64,000 nucleotides of DNA from Vitreimonas flagellata (GCF_004634425.1 NZ_SBJL01000001.1:1213001-1277000), one strand, 5' to 3'. Counted from the first letter of the stretch, positions 8,738 to 18,460 are shown. Translations and numbers: made by a program. The notes: generated by a model from the sequence alone, not told the origin.

Positions 8738-9355
8738 TTACGACGCGTAATATTCGACGACGAGGTTCGGTTCCATTTGGACCGGGTACGGCACGTCGGC
8801 CAGAACAGGCACGCGCTGATAGCGCGCAACCATGCCCTTCGGATCGACTTCGAGGTAATCCGGCGTTTCGCGCTCGCTGCTTTGCAGAGCTTCGAGCACC
8901 AGCGCCATCGAGCGGGCTTTATCGCGCACTTCGATCACGTCGCCGACCTTCACGAGGTAGGACGGGATCGTCACGCGACGGCCGTTCACCTTCACGTGGC
9001 CGTGGTTCACGAACTGACGCGCCGAGAAAACAGTCGGCACGAACTTGCAGCGATAGACCACAGCGTCGAGACGGCTCTCGAGCAGACCGATGAGGTTTTC
9101 AGCCGTGTTGCCTTTGCGGCGCGCAGCTTCTTCGTAGGTCTTGCGGAACTGCTTTTCGGTGATGTTGCCGTAGTAGAGGCGAAGCTTCTGCTTGGCGACC
9201 AATTGCAGGCCGAAGTCAGAGGTCTTGCCCTTGCGGCGCTGGCCGTGTTGGCCCGGGCCGTACTGGCGCTTGTTGACTGGTGATTTCGGACGGCCCCAAA
9301 GATTCTGGCCGAAACGGCGGTCCGACTTGTATTTGGCTTGAATACGCTTCGTCAT
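8738..9355 (-). CDS. rpsD: 30S ribosomal protein S4
   Basis: 205 residues from the ATG at 9355, the normal length for S4 with the standard beginning [16 protein letters not shown]. The S4 RNA-binding domain is visible around residues 95-155 ([33 protein letters not shown]). S4 binds 16S rRNA first in small-subunit assembly. It is a lone gene here, not in the alpha operon, as is usual in alphaproteobacteria. A strong terminator follows. The leader between 9356 and 9518 has no gene. Confidence 0.97.
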   Translation of the reverse strand: MTKRIQAKYKSDRRFGQNLWGRPKSPVNKRQYGPGQHGQRRKGKTSDFGLQLVAKQKLRLYYGNITEKQFRKTYEEAARRKGNTAENLIGLLESRLDAVVYRCKFVPTVFSARQFVNHGHVKVNGRRVTIPSYLVKVGDVIEVRDKARSMALVLEALQSSERETPDYLEVDPKGMVARYQRVPVLADVPYPVQMEPNLVVEYYAS

Positions 9356-9518
9356 GCGCTGTGAGCGCCTTCTTCTTCTGACGGGGACCGGCGATCTCAC
9401 AAACGAGGTCGCGACTGCCCTGGCGGTTGCCCGTCACCCAGCATGACCCGCCCCCGGAATGACCCAGGGTTCGGGAAAGCGGGGCTTTTGGCGGAAGGCC
9501 TGCCCCAAGTCAACCGGA

Positions 9519-10376
9519 TCAAGGCTCTGGATGGGCCTCCAGCTCGGCCAGCGTCCGCAGCAGGATCTGGTCGTAGCCGATGCGCCAGCCCTCCGGCTGC
9601 AGCACCCAGATCCGGCAATAATAGCCCGAGCCGCCTTCCCAGCGCGCCTGGCCGAGCGTGAATACCATGTCGCCATTGCCGCTGGCTTGGATGATCTGCG
9701 CAGGGCTGAAGCCGATCGCCCCCTCGCCCACCAAGGCCGCAACTGCATCTCGTCCCAGCGCCGTGGGTTGGTTGTCGCGATTCATCCGGCCTGTCTCGGC
9801 GAACACGGCCTGATAGGCGCGACCGGCGTTTGACGCGGCCGCCTGCGCCAACTCGCTCTCCTCGCGCAACACCGACTCCGTCGCCGCCATCTCCGTGCCC
9901 GCGCCGCGCGCACTGATCGGCAGCGCTTCGACTTGGGCGGCTGCGTTCACGGTGGTGGGCGTCGTTTGGTTCGTTCCGCCATCGTAAATCCATTTCCAGG
10001 CGCCATCGGCCTGGCGACGCCACACGGTGAAATACTGGCCGAACGCCGCGCCGCCGCCATTGTAGGGCCCGGTGGTGAACCCGAAATCGCCGCCGCTTGA
10101 AATGCCGGCGAACTCAGGGCCCCAATTGAGCGAAGTGTCGCCGCGATTGGCGGGATCGATGCCCGCCAGCGATTGACGCGCGTTGACCGGCCCCGCCTGC
10201 AGCACGATCGCGTCGGCGGTGGAGTAAGCCTCAAACGCTTCGACCCAGCCGTCAGCTTGAGCCGCCGCCGCAAACGCACGCTCGGCCTCCACGACCGGCG
10301 CGATATCGGGTTGAGATTGCGACTCGGATGAGCACGCGGCGGCAAGCGCTAAGAGCGCAAAAGCAAACATACGCAT
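9519..10376 (-). CDS. Lipoprotein with SnoaL/DUF4440-like fold (tentative)
   Basis: 285 residues from ATG 10376. A lipoprotein signal ends at the lipobox LAAAC (Cys15). Residues about 25-135 look like an NTF2/DUF4440-type domain (repeated small helix-sheet pattern ending with YFTVWRRQADGAWKWIYDGG), and a second similar half follows near the C-terminus (VFTLGQARWEG...GWRIGYDQI). So it may contain two tandem NTF2-like units in one envelope-anchored protein. No catalytic residues can be assigned. It is a single gene on the minus strand. Confidence 0.7.
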   Translation of the reverse strand: MRMFAFALLALAAACSSESQSQPDIAPVVEAERAFAAAAQADGWVEAFEAYSTADAIVLQAGPVNARQSLAGIDPANRGDTSLNWGPEFAGISSGGDFGFTTGPYNGGGAAFGQYFTVWRRQADGAWKWIYDGGTNQTTPTTVNAAAQVEALPISARGAGTEMAATESVLREESELAQAAASNAGRAYQAVFAETGRMNRDNQPTALGRDAVAALVGEGAIGFSPAQIIQASGNGDMVFTLGQARWEGGSGYYCRIWVLQPEGWRIGYDQILLRTLAELEAHPEP

Positions 10377-10517
10377 GTCGTTCAAGGGCGGCTCAACCGG
10401 CCTGCTCGTCAACCCCAATTGCATGCGCGGCCGCGGTCGCGCGACGAACCGCGCATCTCCCTTAACGCTTCCGCAACCACAGCGGCGCAGAGGCTTGGTT
10501 CAGGAGGCGGGGCACCC

Positions 10518-11000
10518 GTGTCGATCGTTTTGCGCCACAACGAGCAGCTTGAGCTCAATCGCGTCGAGTACAGCAATTCGGTGACTCTGGCCGAACTGAC
10601 CAAGCTCGTCGAATTCCAGGCCGCGAACCCGACATGGCTGACCTTCGATGCATTGGCGATCGTCACACCTGGAGCGGACTTCGCCACCATCGACAAGTCC
10701 GCACTCGATAAGCTCTACGCCAGCTACGCCGAACTCTTCTCATCCTTGCACTTCCTAATCCTGCGTCGTTCGGCCTGGATTTGCCTGAGCCCAGCCGCCG
10801 AAGAGCATGTGCGTTACTGGATCGGCGACCGCGACACGCGCGAGACGGTCTCCAGCGACCTGCGCCGGTTCGACACCTTCCCCGAAGCCGGCGACTGGCT
10901 CGTGCTCAATCAAAGCGCCGCTGCCGCGCTCGAAAACGGTACAGGCTTCCGCGAAATCTTCAGCTTTCACAGCCCGCCCGCGCGCGGCTTCGCACGATAG
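10518..11000 (+). CDS. Uncharacterised protein, tandem paralogue A (GTG start)
   Basis: 160 residues. GTG at 10518 was chosen because AGGAGG lies 10 nt upstream and because it aligns with the start of the next gene. Shared pattern with the neighbour: LRHNxxLExxRVEY at the N-terminus, NPxWLxFD near residue 35, RRSxWxCxSP near residue 90, and a final FDTFxxAxxWLxL, AAALxxGxGFxxI, ARxFAR. Identity is about 40-45% by eye. No signal or transmembrane segment; a cytoplasmic alpha/beta protein. I do not recognise the family. Confidence 0.75.
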   Translation: MSIVLRHNEQLELNRVEYSNSVTLAELTKLVEFQAANPTWLTFDALAIVTPGADFATIDKSALDKLYASYAELFSSLHFLILRRSAWICLSPAAEEHVRYWIGDRDTRETVSSDLRRFDTFPEAGDWLVLNQSAAAALENGTGFREIFSFHSPPARGFAR

Positions 11001-11008
11001 GATCGTCA

Positions 11009-11491
11009 ATGCCGATCCTGCTCCGTCACAATCAAAAACTCGAAATCAGCCGCGTTGAATATTTCGGCGCGATCCGCAGCGTCGATATGCACGATCACGC
11101 GACGTTCAATGCCGAAAACCCAGTGTGGCTTGGCTTTGACTGCATCAGCGTCATTCACGCTGACGTCGACGTCTCAGGTATTTCGCTCGGCGATCTCGAC
11201 GGCGTGTTTAAAACGCATCGTCAGCTGTTCGAGCCGCTGAACCTCATGTTCATGCGCCGCTCCGGCTGGGTTTGCGAAAGCCCGATCGGTCAGCGCTTCC
11301 TCAGCCATTGGATGGACAAGCGCAACGCTGACAAAAGCCCGTGGGCGGATGTCCGTCAGTTCGAGACGTTCGACGCCGCAAGCGAATGGCTCTTGCTGAG
11401 CCCCGAAGATGCAGCCGCGCTGAAATCGGGCGACGGCTTTGCAGACATCGCCCGTTTCGAAGCTTCCGCCGCGCGCGCTTTCGCGCGCTAA
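11009..11491 (+). CDS. Uncharacterised protein, tandem paralogue B
   Basis: 160 residues, exactly the length of the gene before it, which it follows by 8 nt, so they are cotranscribed. The same motifs occur at the same positions (LRHNQKLEISRVEY, NPVWLGFD, RRSGWVCESP, FETFDAASEWLLL). The duplication kept the length and the aromatic/Arg pattern while other residues drifted, so both copies are probably functional, perhaps as a heterodimer. It ends 4 nt into the convergent bacterioferritin gene. Confidence 0.78.
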   Translation: MPILLRHNQKLEISRVEYFGAIRSVDMHDHATFNAENPVWLGFDCISVIHADVDVSGISLGDLDGVFKTHRQLFEPLNLMFMRRSGWVCESPIGQRFLSHWMDKRNADKSPWADVRQFETFDAASEWLLLSPEDAAALKSGDGFADIARFEASAARAFAR

Positions 11492-11964
11492 CCTTCCATC
11501 TCGTACTGGCTTTGCAGATAATTCTGCAGGCCCATCTGCTCCAGATTTTGGAGCTGCGTCTCGATGAAATCGATATGCTCTTCGGTGTCGTCGAGAAGCT
11601 CCGTCAGCAGATCGCGCGTGACGTAATCCTTCTTTTCTTCGCAGAGCGTGATGCCTTCCTTGATCGCGGCATGGCCGTTCTTCTCGGCGGCGAGATCGCC
11701 CTGCAGCCGCTCCGGCACGCTTTCGCCGATCTGCAGCTTGTTCAAATTCTGGAGGTTCGGAAAACCCTCCATGAGCAGGATCCGCTTAATGATGCGGTCC
11801 GCGTGCTTCATCTCTTCGATGGATTCTTCGTACGTCTTCTTGCCGAGCTTGCCGTAGCCGTCGCTCTCGTACATCCGCGCATGCAGGAAATATTGATTGA
11901 TCGAGGTCAGCTCATTCGTGAGAATCTGATTGAGCTTCTTGATGACGTCCGGATCGCCCTTCAT
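11488..11964 (-). CDS. bfr: Bacterioferritin
   Basis: 158 residues, the standard Bfr length. Ferroxidase ligands are visible (Glu18 in LTNELT, Glu51, His54 in EMKHAD) and Met52, the residue that ligates haem between subunits in E. coli Bfr, is present. It stores iron as a 24-mer in the cytoplasm. It follows bfd by 4 nt in one operon, so storage and release genes are coregulated, probably by iron through the site at 12245-12259. Confidence 0.95.
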   Translation of the reverse strand: MKGDPDVIKKLNQILTNELTSINQYFLHARMYESDGYGKLGKKTYEESIEEMKHADRIIKRILLMEGFPNLQNLNKLQIGESVPERLQGDLAAEKNGHAAIKEGITLCEEKKDYVTRDLLTELLDDTEEHIDFIETQLQNLEQMGLQNYLQSQYEMEG

Positions 11965-11968
11965 CGCC

Positions 11969-12163
11969 TTACTCCGCGGCGACGAGACTCCGGGCCTTGC
12001 CCATCCCGCCGCAAGTGATGCCCTCAGCGATTTCGGGGAGGCATTGGCCGCAGCACGGCTCGCACCCATGATGGGCAAGCACTTGCTCTGGAGCCAACGC
12101 CCCGGCGGTGATGGCTTCATCCACCTCGGCCCGAGTCACGCCGTTACAATTGCAGACGTACAT
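11969..12163 (-). CDS. bfd: Bacterioferritin-associated ferredoxin
   Basis: 64 residues from ATG 12163. The Bfd cluster ligands are present: Cys4 and Cys6 (CNC) and Cys38 and Cys41 (CGQC), plus two extra cysteines at 34 and 37. Bfd carries a [2Fe-2S] cluster and delivers electrons to the haem of Bfr to release stored iron. It is the first gene of a bfd-bfr operon. Confidence 0.93.
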   Translation of the reverse strand: MYVCNCNGVTRAEVDEAITAGALAPEQVLAHHGCEPCCGQCLPEIAEGITCGGMGKARSLVAAE

Positions 12164-12244
12164 GCAGCTTTTCTCTGAACGCAAAAGCGAAATCGGCGAC
12201 TGACTCTCAGCCGCAAAGAAAATCTAGCCACTCGCGATCGTTTC

Positions 12245-12259
12245 TGCAAGTCATTCGCA
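12245..12259. promoter_or_regulatory. Possible Fur-type operator upstream of bfd-bfr
   Basis: Plus strand TGCAAGTCATTCGCA, a 7-1-7 imperfect inverted repeat (5 of 7 positions pair), 82 bp upstream of the bfd start. Its shape (TGC-AA-T around one central base) resembles alphaproteobacterial Fur sites as I recall them. The context of iron-storage genes makes it plausible; the match is imperfect. Confidence 0.3.
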
Positions 12260-12263
12260 GCAG

Positions 12264-12668
12264 CTATACCGCCGCACCCTCCAAATGCGTCCGCATGGCC
12301 GGGAGAGCCATGTCCACCATGCCGGCGATGGTCTCGGCCAAAGCGTCCGGCATGAGGTCGATAGTCCAGACCACCCGGCTTCCGGCGCCTTCCTCGAATA
12401 CCTCAATGGCCGCATTGTAGTGCGTGTATTTCGGCCCCGGCGCGATGGCGTACACCAAGCGCCGGCGCCCCTCTTCCAGCGACACCAAAGTCTCGCGCGC
12501 GCTCGCCCCATTGGCGAACGTCACCACCCGCACGCGCGGCTCCTCCAACACTGTGTTCGCGACAAAACCCGGCGCCAGCCGCGTATGCACCGCGCCAAAG
12601 TCGCTGAACGCGCTCCACACTTCGGCCGCCGGCCGGGCGATGCTGATCTCTTTGCGAATGGTCGCCAT
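12264..12668 (-). CDS. SRPBCC family protein
   Basis: 134 residues. The beginning (IRKEISIARPAAEVWSAFSDFGAVHTRLAPGF) is the hallmark of the START/Bet v1-like SRPBCC superfamily, with a hydrophobic ligand cavity closed by the C-terminal helix (AETIAGMVDMALPAMRTHLEG). Members bind or modify lipids and polyketides; no specific role can be inferred. It lies upstream of bfd on the same strand with the putative operator between, so it is probably separate. Confidence 0.8.
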   Translation of the reverse strand: MATIRKEISIARPAAEVWSAFSDFGAVHTRLAPGFVANTVLEEPRVRVVTFANGASARETLVSLEEGRRRLVYAIAPGPKYTHYNAAIEVFEEGAGSRVVWTIDLMPDALAETIAGMVDMALPAMRTHLEGAAV

Positions 12669-12822
12669 GCGTCTCTCCTGCGCCGATCATGGACCAGCGC
12701 CACCGGGCCGTCCGGCCATTTTCGGACCAAGCCTTTTGCAAAGGCGGTCAACCACGTCGGTGCGCTTGCCCTGGCCGCGCGGCTTGGGAAATCGCTCGCC
12801 CTGAGCTAGAAGCCCCGCCTCC

Positions 12823-14145
12823 ATGTCCGCCAAAGCCCCAACAATCGGCGTCGTTTCACTCGGCTGCCCAAAAGCCCTCGTCGACAGCGAGCGCATTATC
12901 ACGCGCCTGCGTTCCGAGGGCTATCAGCTCAGCGGCAGCTACGAAGGCGCCGACCTCGTTGTCGTGAACACCTGCGGCTTCCTAGATAGCGCCAAAGCCG
13001 AAAGCCTGGACGCCATCGGCGAAGCCATCGCTGAGAACGGCAAAGTCATCGTCACAGGCTGCCTCGGCAAAGAAGAGAGCCTGATCCGCGAAGCGCACCC
13101 GAAAGTGCTCGAGGTCACCGGCCCACACCAATACGAAGCCGTCGTCGGCGCCGTGCATACGCACCTGCCGCAGATGCACGATCCCAAAATCGATCTCGTG
13201 CCCGAAGGCGGCTTGCGCCTCACGCCGCGCCACTACGCGTATTTGAAGATTTCCGAAGGCTGCAACAATCGCTGCACCTTCTGCATCATCCCGAGCATTC
13301 GTGGCGACCTCGTATCGCGCCCCGCCAACGCGGTGCTGAAGGAAGCCGAGTCGCTGGTGAAAGCCGGCGTCAAAGAATTGCTCGTGATCAGCCAAGACAC
13401 GTCGGCCTACGGCGTCGATGTGAAATATGCAGAGAGCAAATGGAAGGACCGCATGGTCCGCGCCAAATTCTACGATCTCTGCAAAGAGCTTGGCGATCTC
13501 GGCGCCTGGGTGCGCCTCCACTACGTCTATCCGTACCCGCATGTCGATGAAGTCGTTGGCCTCATGGCCGAAGGCAAAGTGCTGCCGTACCTCGACATCC
13601 CATTCCAGCACGCGTCGCCAAATGTATTGAAAGCCATGCGCCGTCCCGCGAACCAGGACAAAGTCCTCGATCGCATCAAGACGTGGCGCAGCATCTGCCC
13701 GGACCTCACCATTCGATCGAGCTTCATCGTGGGCTTCCCCGGTGAGACCGAAGACGATTTCGAAACGCTGCTCGATTTCATCGAGGAAGCCGAAATCGAT
13801 CGCGCCGGCGTGTTCAAATACGAAAACGTCGATGGCGCCCCGTCACGCGATCTCCCCGGCCACGTCGATCAGGACGATGTCGACGAGCGCTACGATCGCT
13901 TCATGGAAGTGCAAACCGCACTTGCCCATCAGCGCCTCCAATCCATGATCGGCAAAACCGTCGACGCCATCTGCGACGGCTGGGACGAAGACGCCGAAGC
14001 CTACGCGTTCCGCACCAAAGCCGACGCGCCCGAAATCGATGGCGTCACTTACGTCGATAACGACGAAGAAGTCGCGCCGGGCACAATCACCCAGCTCGAA
14101 ATCCTCGGCGGTGAAGGCCACGAAATGGTCGCCGCTTTGAGGTAG
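12823..14145 (+). CDS. rimO: Ribosomal protein S12 methylthiotransferase RimO
   Basis: 440 residues. N-terminal MTTase domain with the three auxiliary-cluster cysteines (Cys15 in [12 protein letters not shown], Cys51 in NTCGF, Cys80 in TGCLGKEE); radical SAM motif CNNRCTFC (Cys147, 151, 154); C-terminal TRAM-like domain. The [12 protein letters not shown] motif separates RimO from MiaB. It methylthiolates the conserved Asp of ribosomal protein S12 using SAM and two [4Fe-4S] clusters. It is monocistronic. Confidence 0.95.
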   Translation: MSAKAPTIGVVSLGCPKALVDSERIITRLRSEGYQLSGSYEGADLVVVNTCGFLDSAKAESLDAIGEAIAENGKVIVTGCLGKEESLIREAHPKVLEVTGPHQYEAVVGAVHTHLPQMHDPKIDLVPEGGLRLTPRHYAYLKISEGCNNRCTFCIIPSIRGDLVSRPANAVLKEAESLVKAGVKELLVISQDTSAYGVDVKYAESKWKDRMVRAKFYDLCKELGDLGAWVRLHYVYPYPHVDEVVGLMAEGKVLPYLDIPFQHASPNVLKAMRRPANQDKVLDRIKTWRSICPDLTIRSSFIVGFPGETEDDFETLLDFIEEAEIDRAGVFKYENVDGAPSRDLPGHVDQDDVDERYDRFMEVQTALAHQRLQSMIGKTVDAICDGWDEDAEAYAFRTKADAPEIDGVTYVDNDEEVAPGTITQLEILGGEGHEMVAALR

Positions 14146-14151
14146 GCGCGC

Positions 14152-14685
14152 CTACTTCTTCACCTTTGCTTCGCCGAGCGTCATAAAGATCACCGGCCCC
14201 TCCGTCGGCGCGCGATACACACCGTGGCTGGCGTTCACTTTCATCGCCAGCGCCGTCATCTGCCAGGCTTCCTGCTCGGTCATCTTGATCGATTTCTCGG
14301 TCAGCTCTTCGAGCCCATGCTTGTCGCCGAACCAGCGCGTGCGCTCGGCGTCGTTGCGCAGACGTTGCTGCACCATCGGGTGATCCCACCCCCAGCGGAA
14401 CATCATCGTGCGCGGATTCCACGCGCCAATGATCTGAACAGGCGCCGTCACCAGTGCGCCGTCCTTACGCTCGAACCGAATGATGCCGGCGTTTTGGTCC
14501 ACCATCCAAGGTGCGGTTTCGAGCTTCAGTTTTTTTGAAAGCCAACGCTGCCGGTTCAGCAGATCAATCCAGCTCTCGGCCCAGAAGCGATCGACATCGA
14601 CATGCTCGCCGCCCCACGGCACGAGCTCGCGCGATTGCGGCCGCGGTTCGGCTTTCTGCTCTGCTCGACGCTTGCTCTTCAGCAT
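14152..14685 (-). CDS. Conserved hypothetical protein, DUF6882-like
   Basis: 177 residues from ATG 14685 (a longer TTG start at 14712 has no advantage). Soluble, no signal peptide. Recognisable features are a conserved tryptophan-rich segment (IIGAWNPRTMMFRWGWDHP, about residues 83-101) and a helical C-terminal part ending GPVIFMTLGEA. The GWxHP segment reminds me of DUF6882 proteins, whose function is unknown; this is a weak assignment. Confidence 0.6.
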   Translation of the reverse strand: MLKSKRRAEQKAEPRPQSRELVPWGGEHVDVDRFWAESWIDLLNRQRWLSKKLKLETAPWMVDQNAGIIRFERKDGALVTAPVQIIGAWNPRTMMFRWGWDHPMVQQRLRNDAERTRWFGDKHGLEELTEKSIKMTEQEAWQMTALAMKVNASHGVYRAPTEGPVIFMTLGEAKVKK

Positions 14686-14751
14686 GCGGTCCCCGGTGGC
14701 GGTATTCGGCAATGTGGATAACCATTTCCCTCAAATCGGGAAAGTCATTTC

Positions 14752-15555
14752 CTAGACGTCATCCTTTTTCCGACCGCCGCGCCCGATCGTCAGCGCCTTG
14801 ATCACGCCGCGCATCGTTTGCGCTTCCTGCTGTGACAGCCGCGACCGCAAAAACAGCGCGCGCAGATTCCGCTTCATCAGCGGCGCCTTGTCCTCCGGAT
14901 GGAAAAAGCGTCCGTGTTCAAGCTCTTGCTCAAGATGTGCAAACATCGCCTCGAGCTCGGCCTGCGTCGCCGGCGGACTGTCTGGCGGCTGAAACCACGA
15001 GGGCAAGTCCGTGGCCTGCCGCGCCTCGGCATAGGCGTAACAAAACACACTCGCCGCATTGGCCAGATTGAGCGAGGCAAAGCCCGGATTGACCGGCAGC
15101 GTCAGGATCGCATCGGCGCGCGCAATCTCATCTGTCTCCATCCCCGACGCTTCCGGCCCAAACATCACGATGGCCCGCTCACCCTTGGCTTGGGCCGCCC
15201 GAATATTCTCCGCGGCTTGGCGCGGACCCCAGACCGGCTTCTCCAGGCCGCGCGGTCGCGCCGACGCGGCGATCACCAGTGTCGCATCCGCCAGCGCGTC
15301 TTCCAGCGTCCATTCCACCCGCGCGGTCTTCAGCACCACATCGGCGCCGACAGCCACCACCTCGGCCTTGGGGTTCGGCCACCGATCGCGCGGCGCGACC
15401 AGGCGCAGCGAAGTCAGGCCAAAGTTGAGCATCGCGCGCGCCACCGCGCCGATGTTCTCGCCCATTTGCGGGCGCACCAGGCAGATGGCGGGCCATGGCT
15501 CCTCGATCGGGGGCGGCATGTTGGCGGCGCGGGTCATTCGCTCGTCATTTCCCAT
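14752..15555 (-). CDS. trmJ: tRNA/rRNA 2'-O-methyltransferase, TrmJ-like (SpoU family)
   Basis: 267 residues with the trefoil-knot SPOUT signatures: N-terminal [19 protein letters not shown], middle [19 protein letters not shown], and [20 protein letters not shown] helical C-terminal extension (about residues 190-260) is the extra domain found in TrmJ. TrmJ methylates the ribose of nucleotide 32 in tRNAs with SAM. It is divergent from icd; the starts are 108 nt apart. Confidence 0.88.
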   Translation of the reverse strand: MGNDERMTRAANMPPPIEEPWPAICLVRPQMGENIGAVARAMLNFGLTSLRLVAPRDRWPNPKAEVVAVGADVVLKTARVEWTLEDALADATLVIAASARPRGLEKPVWGPRQAAENIRAAQAKGERAIVMFGPEASGMETDEIARADAILTLPVNPGFASLNLANAASVFCYAYAEARQATDLPSWFQPPDSPPATQAELEAMFAHLEQELEHGRFFHPEDKAPLMKRNLRALFLRSRLSQQEAQTMRGVIKALTIGRGGRKKDDV

Positions 15556-15663
15556 CGCGGCCCGCCCCGCAAGGCCGGCGATACCACCCGCCGCAGTTTG
15601 CGCTTGTCCGCCAAACTGCTACCACGCCACGCGAAATTTCCCCGAAACTGGAAGGTGCGGACG

Positions 15664-16881
15664 ATGGCGAAGATCAAGGTGGACAATCCGGTCGTCGATA
15701 TGGACGGCGATGAAATGACCCGGATCATCTGGGCGGCGATCAAAGAGCGCCTGATCCACCCCTATCTCGACATCGACCTCAAATATTACGACCTCGGCGT
15801 TGAAAGCCGCGACGCCACCAACGACCAAATCACGATCGACGCCGCCAACGCGACCAAGCAATACGGCGTCGCCGTAAAGTGCGCGACGATCACGCCGGAT
15901 GAAGCGCGCGTGAAGGAATTCAACCTGAAGGAAATGTGGAAAAGCCCGAACGGCACCATCCGCAACATCCTCGGCGGCGTCATCTTCCGCGAACCGATCA
16001 TCTGCAAAAATGTGCCGCGCCTCGTGCCGGGCTGGACGCAACCAATCGTCGTCGGCCGTCACGCCTTCGGCGACCAATACCGCGCCACCGATTTCAAATT
16101 CCCTGGCAAGGGCACGCTCACCATCAAGTTCGTCGGCGAAGATGGCCAGACGATCGAGAAGGAAGTGTTCAAGGCGCCGGGCGCAGGCGTCACCATGGCG
16201 ATGTACAATCTCGATGAGAGCATCAAGGAATTCGCCCGCTCGTCGTTCAATTACGGCCTGATGAAGAATTACCCGGTCTATCTCTCGACCAAGAACACGA
16301 TCCTCAAAGCCTATGACGGCCGCTTCAAGGACATCTTCCAAGAAATCTTCGACAGCGAGTTCAAAGCCGAGTTCGACAAGCGCAAGCTCACCTACGAACA
16401 CCGCTTGATCGACGACATGGTCGCCTCCGCGCTGAAGTGGAGCGGCGGCTATATCTGGGCCTGCAAAAACTATGACGGCGACGTCCAATCCGACACGGTC
16501 GCGCAAGGCTTCGGCTCGCTCGGCCTGATGACGTCGGTGCTGATCACGCCGGACGGCAAGACGATGGAAGCGGAAGCCGCGCACGGCACCGTGACGCGCC
16601 ATTATCGCGAACATCAAAAGGGCAACCCGACTTCGACGAACTCGGTCGCCTCGATCTTCGCCTGGACGCGCGGCCTCGCGCACCGCGGCAAGCTCGACAA
16701 CAACCAAAAGCTGATCGATTACGCGCTGCTCTTGGAAAAGATCACGGTCGACACCGTCGAAGCAGGCCAGATGACAAAGGATCTCGCGCTTCTCGTCGGC
16801 GACAAGCAATCCTGGCTCACCACCGAAGGCTTCCTCGACGCCGTCGGCGATAATCTCGACAAGGCGATGGCGAAGGCGTGA
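15664..16881 (+). CDS. icd: NADP-dependent isocitrate dehydrogenase
   Basis: 405 residues from ATG 15664. The beginning [20 protein letters not shown] and motifs such as [23 protein letters not shown]-like ([18 protein letters not shown]) and [15 protein letters not shown] place it in the eukaryote-like NADP-IDH subfamily common in alphaproteobacteria. It converts isocitrate to 2-oxoglutarate in the TCA cycle and supplies NADPH. A longer open frame upstream is not coding, being antisense to the methyltransferase. A GNAT gene follows with a GTGA overlap. Confidence 0.96.
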   Translation: MAKIKVDNPVVDMDGDEMTRIIWAAIKERLIHPYLDIDLKYYDLGVESRDATNDQITIDAANATKQYGVAVKCATITPDEARVKEFNLKEMWKSPNGTIRNILGGVIFREPIICKNVPRLVPGWTQPIVVGRHAFGDQYRATDFKFPGKGTLTIKFVGEDGQTIEKEVFKAPGAGVTMAMYNLDESIKEFARSSFNYGLMKNYPVYLSTKNTILKAYDGRFKDIFQEIFDSEFKAEFDKRKLTYEHRLIDDMVASALKWSGGYIWACKNYDGDVQSDTVAQGFGSLGLMTSVLITPDGKTMEAEAAHGTVTRHYREHQKGNPTSTNSVASIFAWTRGLAHRGKLDNNQKLIDYALLLEKITVDTVEAGQMTKDLALLVGDKQSWLTTEGFLDAVGDNLDKAMAKA

Positions 16882-17321
16882 GCTTCGCGATCCGCGACAT
16901 ACGCAGAGAAGACCGGCCCCAATGGGAGCCCCTTTGGGCCGGTTATCTCGATTTCTACAACGCAACGCTCGCACCCGAGATCACCGACGCGACCTTCGCG
17001 CGCTTCCTTGATCCCAACTCAAATCTCTTCGCACTCGTCGCCGAGCGCGAAGACGGCGCCTTGCTCGGCATCGTGCAATGCGTGCTGCACGACCACGGCT
17101 GGTCTCAGAAGAAATTCTGCTACCTCGAAGACCTGTTCGTCTCCGCCGAGGCGCGCGGCGCAGGCGTGGGCCGTGCTCTGATCGAAGCCGTGTACGCGCG
17201 CGCCGATGCGAGTGATTGGGGCCGCGTCTATTGGCTGACGCACGAAACCAACGTCAATGCGCGCAAACTCTACGATCAAGTCGCCACGAACAGCGGCTTC
17301 ATCCAATATCGCTGGCCTTAG
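16878..17321 (+). CDS. GNAT family N-acetyltransferase
   Basis: 147 residues, GTG start overlapping the icd stop by 4 nt, so it is translationally coupled to icd. The acetyl-CoA-binding motif A is [23 protein letters not shown], and motif B ends [12 protein letters not shown]. It transfers an acetyl group to an amine; the substrate is unknown. The C-terminus (SGFIQYRWP) is like small GNATs acting on amino-acid derivatives or polyamines. Confidence 0.85.
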   Translation: MSFAIRDIRREDRPQWEPLWAGYLDFYNATLAPEITDATFARFLDPNSNLFALVAEREDGALLGIVQCVLHDHGWSQKKFCYLEDLFVSAEARGAGVGRALIEAVYARADASDWGRVYWLTHETNVNARKLYDQVATNSGFIQYRWP

Positions 17322-17452
17322 CTCTTCTTACGCTTGCCGCCCTGCAGCATGAGCCAGGCAAACAGCCCAAGCGTCAGCACCAGCACGGCGCCCAGAAAGC
17401 CAAGCGCCGTCAGCGCCAGCGGATCAACATTGAGGTTCGCGATGTTCGGCAT
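17318..17452 (-). CDS. 44-residue single-helix membrane protein
   Basis: ATG 17452 to TAA at 17318; TAGGGGGCGG lies just upstream as a strong ribosome site. The product starts PNIANLNVDPLALTALGF, has one transmembrane helix (about residues 13-36) and ends with a basic tail (GGKRKKS), so the C-terminus should face the cytoplasm. It overlaps the end of the GNAT gene by 4 nt. No family recognised. Confidence 0.6.
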   Translation of the reverse strand: MPNIANLNVDPLALTALGFLGAVLVLTLGLFAWLMLQGGKRKKS

Positions 17453-17519
17453 GACCGCCCCCTAGTTCGCAGGGATAAGCTTCGGTCCGCGCTTCACGCG
17501 CCGCTTTGATCGAACGCAA

Positions 17520-18398
17520 TTATGGCCTGAACGGCGGCGTTTTCCGCCACGGCCACGTATCCGGCAAATTGCGCGACACGCGGTCAGGATAGTTCGGCGC
17601 GCGCTTTTCCAAAAACGCCGTCACGCCTTCTTTCGCGTCACCCGATTGCCCGCGCGACACCATCCAGCGGCTCTCGATGCGGTGCGCTTCCATCGGGTGA
17701 TCCGCATCCAGCATGTCGAGGATCATGCGCCGCGCCAACGTCACCGAAACCGGCGCCGTATTGTCCGCAATCTCACGCGCCAATGCGCGCGCCGCCGGCA
17801 GCAGATCCTCTGGCTTGTGCAGCGAACGAATAAGCCCGCGCTCTTTGCCTTCTTCAGTCGTGAACACACGCCCCGTCATCGTCCATTCCAGCGCGGTTTG
17901 AACGCCGACCAAGCGCGGCAGGAAATACGACGACAACGTCTCCGGCACGATGCCACGCCGCGCGAATACGAAGCCCATCTTCGCACCTTCGACGGCCAAG
18001 CGAATATCCATCGGCAGCTGCATAGTCGCGCCCACGCCAACAGCCGGGCCGTTCATCGCCGCGATCACCGGCTTCAAGCTTTCATAAATGCGCAGCCCGA
18101 CGAGACCGCCGCCGTCACGCTCATTGGCCGGATCGAATTTCTCGCCACGCTCGCCCGCGCGCCGCTCATAATCGAACGTCGCGCCACCTGTGCCGAGATC
18201 CGCGCCCGCGCAGAACGCGCGCCCCGCGCCCGTGACGATCACCACGCGCACATCATCATTCGCGTCCGTCTCGTCGAACGCTGCGATCATGTCCATCGCC
18301 ATTTGCCCGGTGAACGCATTCATCCGGTCCGGACGATTGAGCGTCAGCGTGGCGATGCCGTCTTCGATCTCGAGCTTTACGGTTTCATACTCGGCCAT
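17520..18398 (-). CDS. Enoyl-CoA hydratase/isomerase (crotonase) family
   Basis: 292 residues from ATG 18398. The crotonase oxyanion-hole segments are present (RAFCAGADLGTGG and AAMNGPAVGVGATMQLPMDIRL), then FVFARRGIVPETLSSYFLPRLVG. An insertion after the first segment (about residues 75-105) is common in the HSDL/ECH subgroup acting on long or unusual acyl-CoAs. It would hydrate or isomerise enoyl-CoA in fatty-acid breakdown. It is a single gene. Confidence 0.88.
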   Translation of the reverse strand: MAEYETVKLEIEDGIATLTLNRPDRMNAFTGQMAMDMIAAFDETDANDDVRVVIVTGAGRAFCAGADLGTGGATFDYERRAGERGEKFDPANERDGGGLVGLRIYESLKPVIAAMNGPAVGVGATMQLPMDIRLAVEGAKMGFVFARRGIVPETLSSYFLPRLVGVQTALEWTMTGRVFTTEEGKERGLIRSLHKPEDLLPAARALAREIADNTAPVSVTLARRMILDMLDADHPMEAHRIESRWMVSRGQSGDAKEGVTAFLEKRAPNYPDRVSRNLPDTWPWRKTPPFRP

Positions 18399-18460
18399 GG
18401 GTCGCATCCTCCGGGTGTCGGGCAAAGCCTAACACCCTTCCGTTCCGCCAACGCAATGTC

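Noticed and set aside
14899-15663. N-terminal extension of the icd frame
   Set aside because: The extension is antisense to the methyltransferase gene and IDH similarity starts at 15664.
15619-16974. Long open frame on the minus strand (451 codons) across icd
   Set aside because: It is antisense to icd, which has clear IDH motifs and codon bias; composition is Arg/His-rich as in high-GC shadows.
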